This document shows positions 49,950 to 59,925 of a stretch of 64,000 bases of DNA, piece after piece (position 1 is the first letter of the stretch; each line of letters opens with the position of its first letter). The notes beneath the pieces are model-generated. The model did not search any database, was not told the DNA's origin, and worked only from the letters and a program-made list of their open reading frames with translations. This stretch comes from Patagioenas fasciata. Taxonomy: Eukaryota > Chordata > Aves > Columbiformes > Columbidae. The stretch lies in the NCBI RefSeq assembly GCF_037038585.1, contig NC_092520.1:150349104-150413103 (forward strand), given 5' to 3'. The translations under genes were made by a program, and so were the position numbers.

Positions 49950-51152
49950 TCACCTGACCTTCTCGCTCTCAGTCATTTCCCAAAGTCCCAGGTTGAGCAC
50001 CTTGAGGCATGGCAGCTGGGTGATGCGCTCCAAGCCCCGCTTGGTAATGCGGGTGCAGCCATAGAGATCGATGCCCGTTAGCTGGCTGAGGTGTTCGGCG
50101 ATGAGCTCCAGACCCTTGTCAGTGATGCGGACGCACTGGCCGATGTTGAGGGTGCGGAGCCCGTGCATCTGTCGCACCATGCGGTTGATGCCCTCGTCGC
50201 TAATGTGGCAGGAGCAGAGGGAGAGGGAGCGCAGCCCATCCAGGCCCTGTGCGATATAGGCTAGGCTCTGGTCCCCCACCTTGTCGCAAAAGGAGACATC
50301 GAGGCCAGACAGCCGCAGGCTGCCCATGGCCAGATGCATGATGCCCGTGTCGCTGATGTTGTCGCAGGAACGCAGGTTGAGGCTGCGCAGGCTGCTCATG
50401 TGTGACAGGTGCAGCAGCCCCGCGTCCGAGATGCCCCCACAGAAGCTGAGGTTGAGCTGGCGGAGGCGGCCCAGCCCGCGGGCCAGGTGCTTGAGCGAGA
50501 GGTCGCTGAGCTTCTGGCAGTCCTGCAGTGTGAGCTGCTCCAGGCCCAGGCAGCCCTCGGCTGCGCTGCGCGTCATGCCGGCCAGGTGCCCGATGCCCAC
50601 GTCGGAGAGGTGCCGGCAGGAGCGCAGGTTGAGGCTCTTGAGCCGCTGCAGGCCCCAGGCGATGAGAAGGAGGCCGGTGTTGGTGATGTTGCTGCAGCCC
50701 CCCAGCTCGAGCACCTCCAGGCCCTTGAGGTACTGGGCGATGCGGCCCAGGCTGCTGTCCGTGATCTGCTTGCAGAGGCTCAGGTTGAGCGAGCGCAGGG
50801 AGCTGATCTCCGCCACGAAGGCGTGGCCCAGCCCGTTGTCGGTGAGGTTGTAGCAGCCGCTGAGGTTGAGGCTCTCGATGTCCGCCATGCCCTGGATCAC
50901 GTAGCTCAGGCTGCGCCGCAGCGACAGAATCTGCACCCGCCGGATGCCCCGCGCCGCCAGGCTGGGGAAGAGCGAGGGGTTGGCGCGGCGCAGGTGCAGC
51001 TTGGCCTCCACGCCCCGCCAGACCGAGCGGTGGTAGGCGGCGTCCCGCCAGGCCGTGCACACCTGCGCCGCCCGGCCCTTGTCCCGTACCTCCAGGTACC
51101 CGAAGATCATGGCTAGCAGCTCGGGGAACAGGCACGAGATGTGCGTTTCCAT
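49950..51152 (-). CDS. FBXL14: F-box and leucine-rich repeat protein 14 (SCF ubiquitin ligase substrate adaptor)
   Basis: The 400-residue protein reads through without interruption. Residues 2-48 form an F-box (LFPELLAMIFGYL, then a VCTAWRDAAYHRSVW block), which in this family binds SKP1 and docks the protein onto CUL1. From about residue 92 to 390 there are roughly eleven cysteine-containing leucine-rich repeats, each with the pattern L-x-L-x-x-C-x-x-I/L-(S/T)-D-x-G. They form the curved substrate-binding surface. Family knowledge: FBXL14 (frog Ppa) drives ubiquitination of Snail-family and Twist factors, controlling epithelial-mesenchymal transition and neural crest. The start is secure: the F-box begins at once, and the ATG has G at -3 and +4. 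As I recall, the mouse and frog proteins are also 400 residues ending in -KVR, while the human reference is 418 and diverges after SEK. The stop codon lies in a consensus 5' splice site, so an alternative spliced C-terminus is possible. The gene is GC-rich and sits inside a CpG island. Confidence 0.97.
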   Translation of the reverse strand: METHISCLFPELLAMIFGYLEVRDKGRAAQVCTAWRDAAYHRSVWRGVEAKLHLRRANPSLFPSLAARGIRRVQILSLRRSLSYVIQGMADIESLNLSGCYNLTDNGLGHAFVAEISSLRSLNLSLCKQITDSSLGRIAQYLKGLEVLELGGCSNITNTGLLLIAWGLQRLKSLNLRSCRHLSDVGIGHLAGMTRSAAEGCLGLEQLTLQDCQKLSDLSLKHLARGLGRLRQLNLSFCGGISDAGLLHLSHMSSLRSLNLRSCDNISDTGIMHLAMGSLRLSGLDVSFCDKVGDQSLAYIAQGLDGLRSLSLCSCHISDEGINRMVRQMHGLRTLNIGQCVRITDKGLELIAEHLSQLTGIDLYGCTRITKRGLERITQLPCLKVLNLGLWEMTESEKVR

Positions 51153-52150
51153 CGCACGCCCGCGCCCGGCCGCCCCCGCCGGCGCCGCGCTCCTCCTCGC
51201 CGCCGGGCCCGGCCCGCTTCCGCTCGGGGCCCGCCCGCCTTCCGCTCCGCGCCGTGCCGTGCCGCGCTCTCCTCGCCGCCGCCGCCGCCCTCACATCGCC
51301 GACCCGGGCGGCGCGGCCCGGCCCGCGGGAGACGCTGCTGCGCGACCGCCGGCCCGGCCCCGCACCCTGCGGCCGCCGCCGCCTCTACCGCCGCGCCGGG
51401 CGGGCCGCGCCGCTGCTGCCGCCGCGCTGCTGCGGCCGCGCCGCCCCGTGCCGCATCGTGCTGCCTCCCGGCGGGCGGGCGGGCGCGCCCCGGCGGCGAC
51501 GGCGGCCCCCGCACTCCGTCCCTGGTGCCGGCTGCCGAGCCCCGCCGCCTCCCTTTGTCTCCGCGCTTCCGCCGCTCACAGCCCGCGGCCCCGGGCCGCC
51601 CGCATCCCGCGGCAGCGAGAAGGCAGCGAGGGCAGGGGGTCGCGCCGGCCCGGCCCGCCCCGCCGCCGGTACCGACTCCGCCGCTCCGGGCCCAGCCGCC
51701 GCCGGCCGCCTGCTCCGCTCCGCCGCGCGCCGCTCGCTGCTGGGCCCCGGCGCCGCGCTCCGGCCGGGCGCGAGGGGGAGGAGGCGCGGCGAGGCGGAGC
51801 GGGGGGGGAGGGAGGCAGGGAAGGAGGAGGCGGCGCTGGGCCGGGCCTGGCGGCGGCGGCGCTCACGCTCCCCCCGCCTTCCTCCCTTCCCCCCGCGCCG
51901 CTTGCGCAATGGTACGATCCGGAACACTCCGAGCCGTCGCCCTGGAAACAGCGCGGCCCATTCGCTGCGCCCCGCCGTTAACCGTTGCCGCGCCGCCGAG
52001 GCGTCCCGCTGCCTCTGCCCCCACCGCTGCTCCGCCGGGGGCGCCCGAGGCAGCCCTCCCCGAGCGCCCCCGGCGGCCGCCGCCCCGCTTCCCGCCCCGT
52101 CAGCGAGGAGAAGTTGCGGCTGGGCGCTGCGTCGTCACTCCCGGGTGACT
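51153..52150 (-). promoter_or_regulatory. FBXL14: CpG-island promoter and 5' UTR of FBXL14
   Basis: From the FBXL14 start codon outward the sequence is extremely GC- and CpG-rich to about 52,150, then drops sharply to AT-rich intergenic sequence. There is no TATA box at an obvious position, as expected of a housekeeping-type CpG-island promoter. Visible motifs include a perfect TTGCGCAA palindrome (51,902-51,909, C/EBP-type), a GTTAACCGTTG MYB-like site near 51,977, and a GGGCGGGGC SP1 site near 52,162. Transcription start sites cannot be placed from sequence alone, so the 5' UTR length is unknown. The many long open frames on both strands here are GC artefacts with arginine-, alanine- and proline-rich translations. 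The island could be bidirectional. Confidence 0.8.
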
Positions 52151-53529
52151 TGTCCCCTCCTGGGCGGGGCTGGCGGAGCTCCCCGTGAGGAGGGTTGAAA
52201 CGGCGGGGGGGGATGGCAGCCCCGCTTCAGCTCGACCCCGCGTCGCTGTCCAGCCGGCCATGTCGCTTCAGGCCTCCCTGCCTACCCGTGGGGACCCGGC
52301 GCCCGCCACAGGCCCACCTGAGTGTTGGGGTTTACCAAGGGCCGGGCGTTGGGCTGGCCGGGAAGCAAACCCATGAGGTCTCTGGGGAACCCCGGTCTGC
52401 TGGACCCTATAAGGAGGGACAAGGGCTCATGCCGCTGCACAGGGTTGGCAAGGGGAGAGCGGGCTGGTGCCTCACCTCTGCCCATTGGAGCGCAGGCTGC
52501 TGCGGTCTGCAGCTTGGCCTCAAGACTGTGTGATAGCCTTGAGAACCAAAATTTGGGAACTCCCTGTCCAGGCGTCCCTGCAGGAGCAGTAGGAGCGTGT
52601 CTGTAAGTAGCTCAGAGATCTGGGTAACTGTCAAGGTTGCTAGAGCTCTCAGTGGACCGTTCTAGGACCTTCATGATGGGAAATGGAAAAACTCCTGAAA
52701 ATGGCTTTCAGCTAATGGTCTCCTTGAACTAGAACTGAAAATAGTTGAAGTACTCAGATAAACTGAGCAATTTCCAATGATTTCCAGCAATTTCTTGAAA
52801 GTCAACATTTGAAATCCCTGTTTTCTATGTGTCTGTAGCCTTGTCTAATGGCAACTGTGCGTGTTTCAACACTGGTCAGTACTGTGGCAGTGTTAAAAAT
52901 GGGTTAAGTTCTACCAGGGATCAGGTAAGGCTTTTCAAAACAGTTTCAAAAGAGCAAGGCTGCCCTTCTGTGCCAAAGGCTTGTAAAGAAAAAAAATAAA
53001 GTTCACATCTGTTCAACACGACAGGGCGCATTTTTAATACTGTTTGGATTAGTAAAATACTAGTAAAAATCGTGGTTTCTGACGTTTGCTTTACAGAGAC
53101 TTTGACTAGGCTTAAGGAATAGGCTCTATTTTAATTATCATCTAGATTTATCTGCTACAGAAACGTCCATGGCTCCATCTTCACATACAGATTCCAGACT
53201 ACTGAGAGGTTAAACGTTTAGATTTCATTCTTTTTTCTTTCCTCTTTGCTTTGAGTTGGAGGCAACGCAAGTTGAAGGACTCTGAGGTCCTGATCCTGCT
53301 ATGAGATCCCTGTGTATATAAGCATCACTATCAACATTTTAGGCTGTGGTTTGGCAGCACAGAAAATCCAGCAGTACCATTACTATTACTAGTGAAACTC
53401 CTGTTCTTGGCTCAAAACCGGGGTGGCCGCATGATGTGAAGCGCTGACCTGGTATTCATTCACTCTGCCTGCTCAAGTTAATTCGACAAGTTTTTGACAG
53501 GTTAACTTTTTACTAGCAGACTTTATGCT

Positions 53530-53710
53530 GGATCAGGTATCGCTGTACACAACTCCAGCCAGATCAGGTATCGTCTGCACCCCAGCGGCTGGCACACGGC
53601 CAGTGCAAAATTGGCGTTGGCTCCATATCGTGCGCTCTGGCTCATTCAGCAGAAGCATGATCGTGTGCCTTGGCCTGATCCCGATCAAGTTTGTACTCCT
53701 GGGTGATCCA
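53530..53710 (+). repeat. GATC-dense segment with ~31-bp partial duplication
   Basis: GATCAGGTATCG occurs at 53,531-53,542 and again 31 bases later at 53,562-53,573, each followed by a similar CTG(T/C)AC stretch. Five further GATC tetramers follow within 140 bases. The segment has more CpG than its flanks. It resembles no repeat family I know. Open frames on both strands through it look incidental. Confidence 0.5.
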
Positions 53711-56219
53711 GCAATGTGTAGACCTGTTTTTAATGATTGTGGAGCCACAGCCCCGCACAGACGCTGTACTGGGGTGTCACCCACTAGAAATGATTTTTGC
53801 AGCATTATTTTTTTTTAGTTTTGTGCTGTCGGGTGGGTGGTTAACCATGGGGTTAATAAGGAAGTGATAGGGGGGAATAGATTTTGCCAAGCAGCCATAC
53901 TGCAAATCTGCTGTGCTCAGACCAGTTGTAGAGCATCGCAACCAAAAAAGAGAATTTCCTTGATGCGAGGAGCAGGTGAAAGATCCTGTGTGTCTCATGG
54001 GCCATGTTGGGCTGCCTCGGTGAGGGCTGCTCGGCTGAAGACAGCAGGGTCACCTACAGGAGGGCCGAGTCCAGTAGATGTCAGGCAAGATGTGAAGGAA
54101 ATGTGATACAAAGGTGGTGCTGGTGTATCTTAGTGATTCTTGCATTACTCATAACTGGCAGAGCTACAAGTGAGTTATACAAGTCACTCTGAAAGAGTGC
54201 TAGTGAAGTCTTTTACCATATCATCCCAAATTCAACTGCAGAATCCTACCGTGGAAGTAATGTGGCAATTCCTCTATCTAAGCCTGTTACTTTCAAACCA
54301 CATTTGAGGAGAATCAGGGAAAGGTGTGCTCTTTAAGGTATAAAAGCTTACCTGAAATACTTTTTTCTTTATGTCTTAGCACGTTGTATCTGTAATGCCT
54401 GTGTGTAACCAGCAAAAGCTAGAAACAGTTGATGCATTTTCTGGAGACCCCGAAGTTCCCTTTCTTGTATGTTATATGCTTCAAGCATCTGTGCTTCCTT
54501 GCAAATAATTAAGATTTACGTGTTAAATGGAACAGCCCTGGAATTTGAACTTGTATTCCTAATATACTGTGGGATTGGTTTTGGGTTTTTTTGAGGGGGG
54601 CACAGGAAGTATTTTTCTAGTAGTTTTTTATTGCTCACTTTATCTAAATGACAGATGTTTGGAAATAGAGGTTTAGGAAGACAAAGTAAAAGTGCATGAA
54701 AAGAGCCAGTTTATCACATGGTTGTTGAGTTGATTTTGCGTTTTCAGGAGTAAGGAAATATGTGCCATTTTTTTCATGATCTCATATGGTATAAATAGGA
54801 GGTGGTAATCACTATGCGATAAACTGCATTTTATTAAAAATCTCCGTCTGCCTTATATGCACTCTGACGGTTAATCCATCCCCATGGTACTGTCTTCAGC
54901 ATTCCAGCCCCTAGAGCAGCTCCCAACAGCCACTTTCTCTTTTTGAAAGCACTTGCCAGGTAAATGTTTTGTTCTTTTTTTTTTTTTCTCCTCAATTTAC
55001 ACCTGTGTTCAGCAGGGGCCAGACAGTTTTCCTTGGCAGGGTTTCAGGAGGATCCACCTAACTTGCTTCTGTAATTGGAAGTAGTTTGTGCTGATAAAGC
55101 TGCGTCATTGTCTATCCTGTATCTCTTATTGCATGGTTAGGCATAATGTCTGCCAGGTCTTTTTGCAGCTCCCACATCAGTCTGTCCCTATTTGTTTGGG
55201 GTTTTTTTGGTTTGGTAGTTGGTTTCTCTTTTAGCTTCTCAGTTTGCAGGGCAACTTTTGGCTCAAATGAATTTTTTAAGAGGTAACAAATACAGAGTCC
55301 TTCCCTACCTTTTCTTTCCTTCTGCTACCCTACTGCATATGCTTTCTGCATTTTTATGGCTTCAGCCGTGGCATGGAAAACTTGTGAATTTACCCGCAGG
55401 AATCTGCTTGACATTTGGCTTTTTCTTACCTGTGGGCGGTGGCCATGGGGATGATACAAAACCACTTGAACAATAAAGCCTGTGGTCTGCTAACCCTTCT
55501 CTCTTTTGATCCACTTAACCTTAATTCTTGAAGTGATGCATTTCCCCACCTTGCCTAGATAACCGTACTCCTTTCCCTGACCTGGCTCCTGGAGGGACTG
55601 TGTTCCTCCTTGCCTTCTCTTGCTAATCTCTCCCATTGCCCCACTGGCTTTGCTGTCCCACACCCCAGCGCCCAAGAGACAAGAGGCAGCTTCATCCGAG
55701 GGAGCAGCTAAGGCTGCAGGGAAGGGGTGTTACAGGCAGCTCAGATTCACGTGCCCCACTCAGTACAGTTGTGATGATGAAAGAGATATGAGGGAGGCAG
55801 GAGCCCAGTGGGATCCTTGCTGACACAGACAGCTCTGGACATCCAGGCTTTCATTTAAAACATTGGTGTTTTCCTTCCCACCTTTGAAAAAAACAAGGCG
55901 TGGATGGCCTTAGCCTCCATCATCTATTGCAGAGGCTGCAGGCTGCTGACGTTTGGGTAGCAGCCTGATAGATTCCACTAGCTAATTTCCTGTGACAGGC
56001 TGATGTTGGGTTTTCAGTCCTTTTGTCCAGCCCAGCACATTACTTTTCAGCTTAAAGCATTTCGCTGCAATCTAAGCTACAGTGGGAAAATTTCTCCACT
56101 CCAAAAAAATGCAACTGGCTTTAACGAGTAGTTCAGCTAATGCTGGTTTGGGACTGGTTCAAGTTCTAATGTCAGCCATGCTCCAGGGGCCTACAGTTGA
56201 CCTTCACAAATTGGCTTCC

Positions 56220-56365
56220 TGACCTTCATCAGATTTGAGGTGTGTCCACAAAAATCAACTAAGCCTGATACAACCCAGGGTCTTAAACTGGGTTTAAAGT
56301 TGGTTTAGTGGAACTTTAAAGTCAATTTGGGGAATGGTTTTTGTGTATGGATGAGACCAAAACCA
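56220..56365. mobile_element. Possible decayed hAT-type MITE
   Basis: AAACTGGGTTTAAAGTTGGT followed by TTAGTGGAACTTTAAAGTC, with GTGTCCACA on the left and TGTGTATGGA on the right, recalls old amniote elements rich in GGTTTAAA and GGTTTAGT with GTGTGGACA-type ends. It is very diverged, and no target-site duplication can be defined. Confidence 0.3.
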
Positions 56366-57260
56366 TCCTTTGACACTAATGCCTAAACCACCATCTTCTG
56401 ACATGGCTCAGCAAAACAAGGGTGCCAGCTTGTGATGGAGAGAATGTGGTGCTCATCAGCATTTCTTGCTGAGTGGACTCCTGACCACTACTGTAGAGCA
56501 TTTCTGCTCTTTGTAAGGTGTCAGCAAAGCTGCGCTGGGATGTTTTAGAGGTTACTTTCCTTCCTTGAGTATAAAGAAAAAATGATCCCCTAGAACCCTT
56601 CTGTAAATGCAACCAGTAATTACATGACAAAGATCTCTGTTAAGACTTATGCATTTAAGTGTAGGCGGAACAGATGTGTAATGTGCATATTTTAGATACA
56701 TAAGCATATGTACATATCTATGTACATGCATACACACATGCATAAATCAGGATAGAGCTGTTAAGTGAGTGGATTCCCTTTGGAATTCGTGCTGGTCATG
56801 ATCGGTTTTTGACCAGAGGTTATAAAGAAAATGTAACTAAACAGGAAGTTATTTGGAAATTGTAACATTGGGATCTTCCAGCATGCAGAGCTTTGTTGTG
56901 AAGCTTAAGTCACTATGAAGCTTTCCTTAAAAAACTTGTATTTTTTCAGTACTTTGTAGGTGTCATGCCTCTAATACGGTGAGATGCCCCACAAGTCTGT
57001 GGTTTAGGATTACGTGGTTCTACCTGCACAAAGTAATTCTGTTGTGCCATGTATTTCCTGGTATGAGAGTAGCTTATTCAAAATACAGTGTACTGTGAAT
57101 ATGTGGTTAGGTGCTGGGGTGAAATGCAGAGCTGTTGTATCCACGCAGATTCTAGCTTTAAACTTGAACCTTTGGGATTTAGTATTTTCTTCAGGTTTTT
57201 ATTTTACTTGTCAGTCAATAACTGACAAGAGTATAACTGTGCTGGTATGAGGAGGAATGG

Positions 57261-57533
57261 TCAGAGGATGTAAAGCTTGGGAGGTTTGGATGATATTCCC
57301 AGTTCTGCGATTAAATTGGCCAGTGGCGGTTGCTGCTGTAACAGATTGAACCAAGCATAAATAAAAGGATTGCTTGAAGAACTAAAATAATATACTATGG
57401 TCCAAGCAACTGCACTTGAATGCCATGTACCTGTCGTGTATGTCTTGTCTACTCTGGTGGGACAGGACTGTCTGGTGGTTTGAGCAAGTGACCTGGGCCC
57501 CTGGCCGCAGGCGATTCTCTGACTCTGCCACAC
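57261..57533 (-). other. Short open frame with a GPCR TM7-like segment, unassigned
   Basis: A 90-codon frame contains at residues 41-63 a hydrophobic segment ending in the motif NPFIYAWFN (NPFIY at 57,357-57,371). That is the NPxxY signature of the seventh helix of rhodopsin-family receptors, preceded by WTIVYYFSSSS. Helices 1-6 are not found in frame upstream on this strand. It may be a fossil of a receptor pseudogene or pure chance, since open frames of this length are frequent in the window. I do not recognise a specific receptor. Confidence 0.2.
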
Positions 57534-59814
57534 ATGTCACACCCTTCGTGGCTTATACGAAGCTCAGAACTCAATGATTAAAAATCATCAAAGGGAAAGT
57601 GCTCTGAGAGGGCAGGATGTAAAATCTCAAACCTTGACACTTGCAGTTCATTGTGTTGGGTGCTTTTTTAAGTGTTGGGCTTTGTTATTTCTTTATGAGC
57701 AGTACCAAACGAGATGGAGATGGCAGAAAATATCTGATGTAATCATTATCATTAAAAGTAGTGGCACAGAACCAAATAGATCTTTCAGGTACTAATTGCT
57801 TTCAGAAGCCATTCCTGGGGATTGAGCTCTGAGACCTCTACAACTTGATCTAAAAGGGGGAGCTCCTGCAATCGCAGCAGAAACGTGTGTCTGATGTGCT
57901 GTGTGGTACCTGTTACAGCAGCAAGTTTGTGAAATCTTCCCTGGTAGCAGGTGTTTAGTCGAAAACCCAGCAGCAACGGCTAGACGTTGTATGTGTGTAG
58001 CTCTGCTGACTGCCAGCACATTCATCCTGGGATGAAGTAGCAATACTGGCCAGTGATGGTTATTTGGCTATTGGAGAAGCTTCTTGCTGTTCTCTTTGTC
58101 AGAAGCTCCAAGGAAGAAAAGGCATCAGTGCCTGGGCTTGTCCCTCTTCAGACAAGCCTTGCATGGGGCCCCAGGAGCAAAGTCCAGGGCTGGGTAATTC
58201 ATATATTCTTGCAATAGTGAGAGGTAACCTTGCAAGAAGGTAAGCTTGGCCCAAGGAGTGTACAGATGAAACTGTGTGGTTCTTAGAACAGAGGATTTTT
58301 GTACCTATGGATTGCTGCAGCATTACTGGTATTAACTCCTCCCTCTCTGGACTGTGGCCACCAGCACATTTTCAGGTAGTAAATAGCATTCTAAAATTGG
58401 CAGTTCAACAGAAATGGACAAAGTTATGTCACCTGCCTTATGAGCGTTGGCTCCACACTAAGTTCTGAGAGGAAAACTGAAAAATTGGGCAGTACTGTTT
58501 TGGATACATGCTGTAAAAATCAGAGTCACAGTTAGAACCCAGCACAAACTGCAGGTGAGAGTTACAAAATACAGTTTTATACAGCAGGCAGCAAAATACC
58601 ATTTTATACTTAATAGAGGATTTGCATTAGTTCTGGTAAAAACCAAGGTTACTTTAACATGTTGTTCCTAAAAACAACAGTGCAGAAACTGTTGGTGCTA
58701 AATTCCCCTGATTTTCTGAACGTTACCTGGTGCAACTCCAGTGGATGCATGAGAAGTGGTGGCAAAAGGAGGTGCCTTGCAGAAAATGCTTTCTTTCTTG
58801 CTTCTCTTCTTGAGTACACGTGTGGAGTGTCTTGAGGACACCCCAAAATGCCATTCAAACTGCTAAATTTACCACCATGTGTTATCTACCTGTGCATGAC
58901 AAAAATCTTGAAAATCCTTTCTGAAAATGCAGGTGTAAAATTAAGAGCAGATGTAAACAGGATGGGAAGAAAGTGTAGAGTTCACCATGTTGGAGGTTGA
59001 AATATAAATGGGTAAAACAAGATCTGTGTTTTATGTTAGTTCTTTCAAGTTGTTTCTACATAATTCACAAAAAAACCCACAATGATCCTTTACCTTCAGT
59101 ATAACATAGATTAATCTTCTATGTGACCAGACCCTGTCATGTACAGTGAGAACACAACCTTCTTTAATCCAGGTGGTTCCACATTTTCTTTAAATGTGTG
59201 CACAGAAAAACGTAAGCTAGAAATACTGCTTTTACTCCTTCCCCACTCCACCCCCCCAAGCATACATGCTGACTAAACTATGTGGAAAAGCCTCTTTCTT
59301 TCCACTATTTCACCCCTGAGATCCACTGTTTTCCTAGTCTTGGTGGTGGTGTTCTACACTTTTTGCCAGCAATTCCAGTTTGTATTCTTTATGTTCCTTT
59401 TGGAACAGTGAATCCTTTCGCAAGAAGATTATTTCTTGATGCCATGAAGCAGGAAACATAGACAAAAATCTTCAGATGTATTGAAATCTGTGAAAATATA
59501 TACGGAATGGCAATGGTTGCCAGGATGTGGGAAGCAACAGGTACCTAAATAATACTCCTTTGCCTATCTGCAGCAGCTCTCCTTGGGCAAAACGAGAGAT
59601 CTATGTAACCATGAAATACCTGCAGCTTCATAGCATTTTGGGTTGCTTTGCAGATTTTAGCCCTATAGCATCTGTGGTGAAACTGAGCCCTGAAACAGAT
59701 CTTCTGTATGGATGGGAAGTGAGTACCTGCTGCTTAACTTTGTTTGAAATCCTAGATGTTTGGCCTCATGCAGTCTCACGCTAGGTGCCCAAAAGTACAG
59801 GCATGAAATCAGTT
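57534..59814. other. Non-coding, no gene found
   Basis: AT-rich, stop-dense sequence. A plus-strand stretch at 57,633-57,700 translates to a hydrophobic segment with CVGCFFKCWALLFLY. It is superficially like a receptor helix but lies on the strand opposite to the NPFIY frame, so it does not build a gene. Confidence 0.65.
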
Positions 59815-59925
59815 TTTGGAAACTTCGGGGCTGAATGACTTTCCAGCGCCACATGCTGTGTTTGTGGCAGGGCCAGGAACACAGCCCAGATCTCCTGGCT
59901 CCCTACCCACTGCCTGGACGGCAAG
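59815..59925 (+). mobile_element. Ancient MIR-like repeat remnant
   Basis: TTTGTGGCAGGGCCAGGAAC, then ACAGCCCAGATCTCCTGGCT followed by CCCTACCCACTG, matches the second half of the same ancient amniote repeat as at 34.6 kb (…GTGGCAGAGCCAGGAATAGA…CCCAGATCTCCTGGCTCCC). The upstream TGAATGACTTTCCAGCGCCA corresponds to its GTGACTTGCCCAAGGTCA block. It is the clearest copy of that family in the window. Confidence 0.68.

Larger units (their letters stand above)
52151..57260. other. Non-coding, upstream of FBXL14
   Basis: GC content falls from the island edge to AT-rich by about 52,650. Apart from the GATC-dense segment and the possible hAT remnant, no exon or repeat is recognised. A plus-strand frame ending next to AATAAA at about 55,472 looks incidental. 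No WNT5B coding exon is present. Confidence 0.65.

Noticed and set aside
50409-51116. 235-codon plus-strand frame opposite FBXL14
   Set aside because: It is the antisense shadow of a GC-rich leucine-repeat coding exon; its translation has no domain.
50200-51294. 364-codon minus-strand frame overlapping FBXL14 in another frame
   Set aside because: Alanine-, proline- and glycine-rich frame produced by high GC3 of the real gene; the FBXL14 frame contains clear F-box and LRRs.
51055-52198. Several 300-335-codon plus-strand frames upstream of FBXL14
   Set aside because: All lie in the CpG island, overlap one another in different frames and are compositionally biased (Arg, Ala, Pro).
55219-55476. 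Hydrophobic 85-codon frame ending near AATAAA
   Set aside because: The coincidence of stop and AATAAA is expected by chance in AT-rich DNA; no homologous family is recognised.
57574-57795. Plus-strand frame with a TM6-like segment near the NPFIY frame
   Set aside because: It lies on the opposite strand and lacks a proline at the helix kink; together with the minus-strand segment it cannot form one receptor without an inversion.
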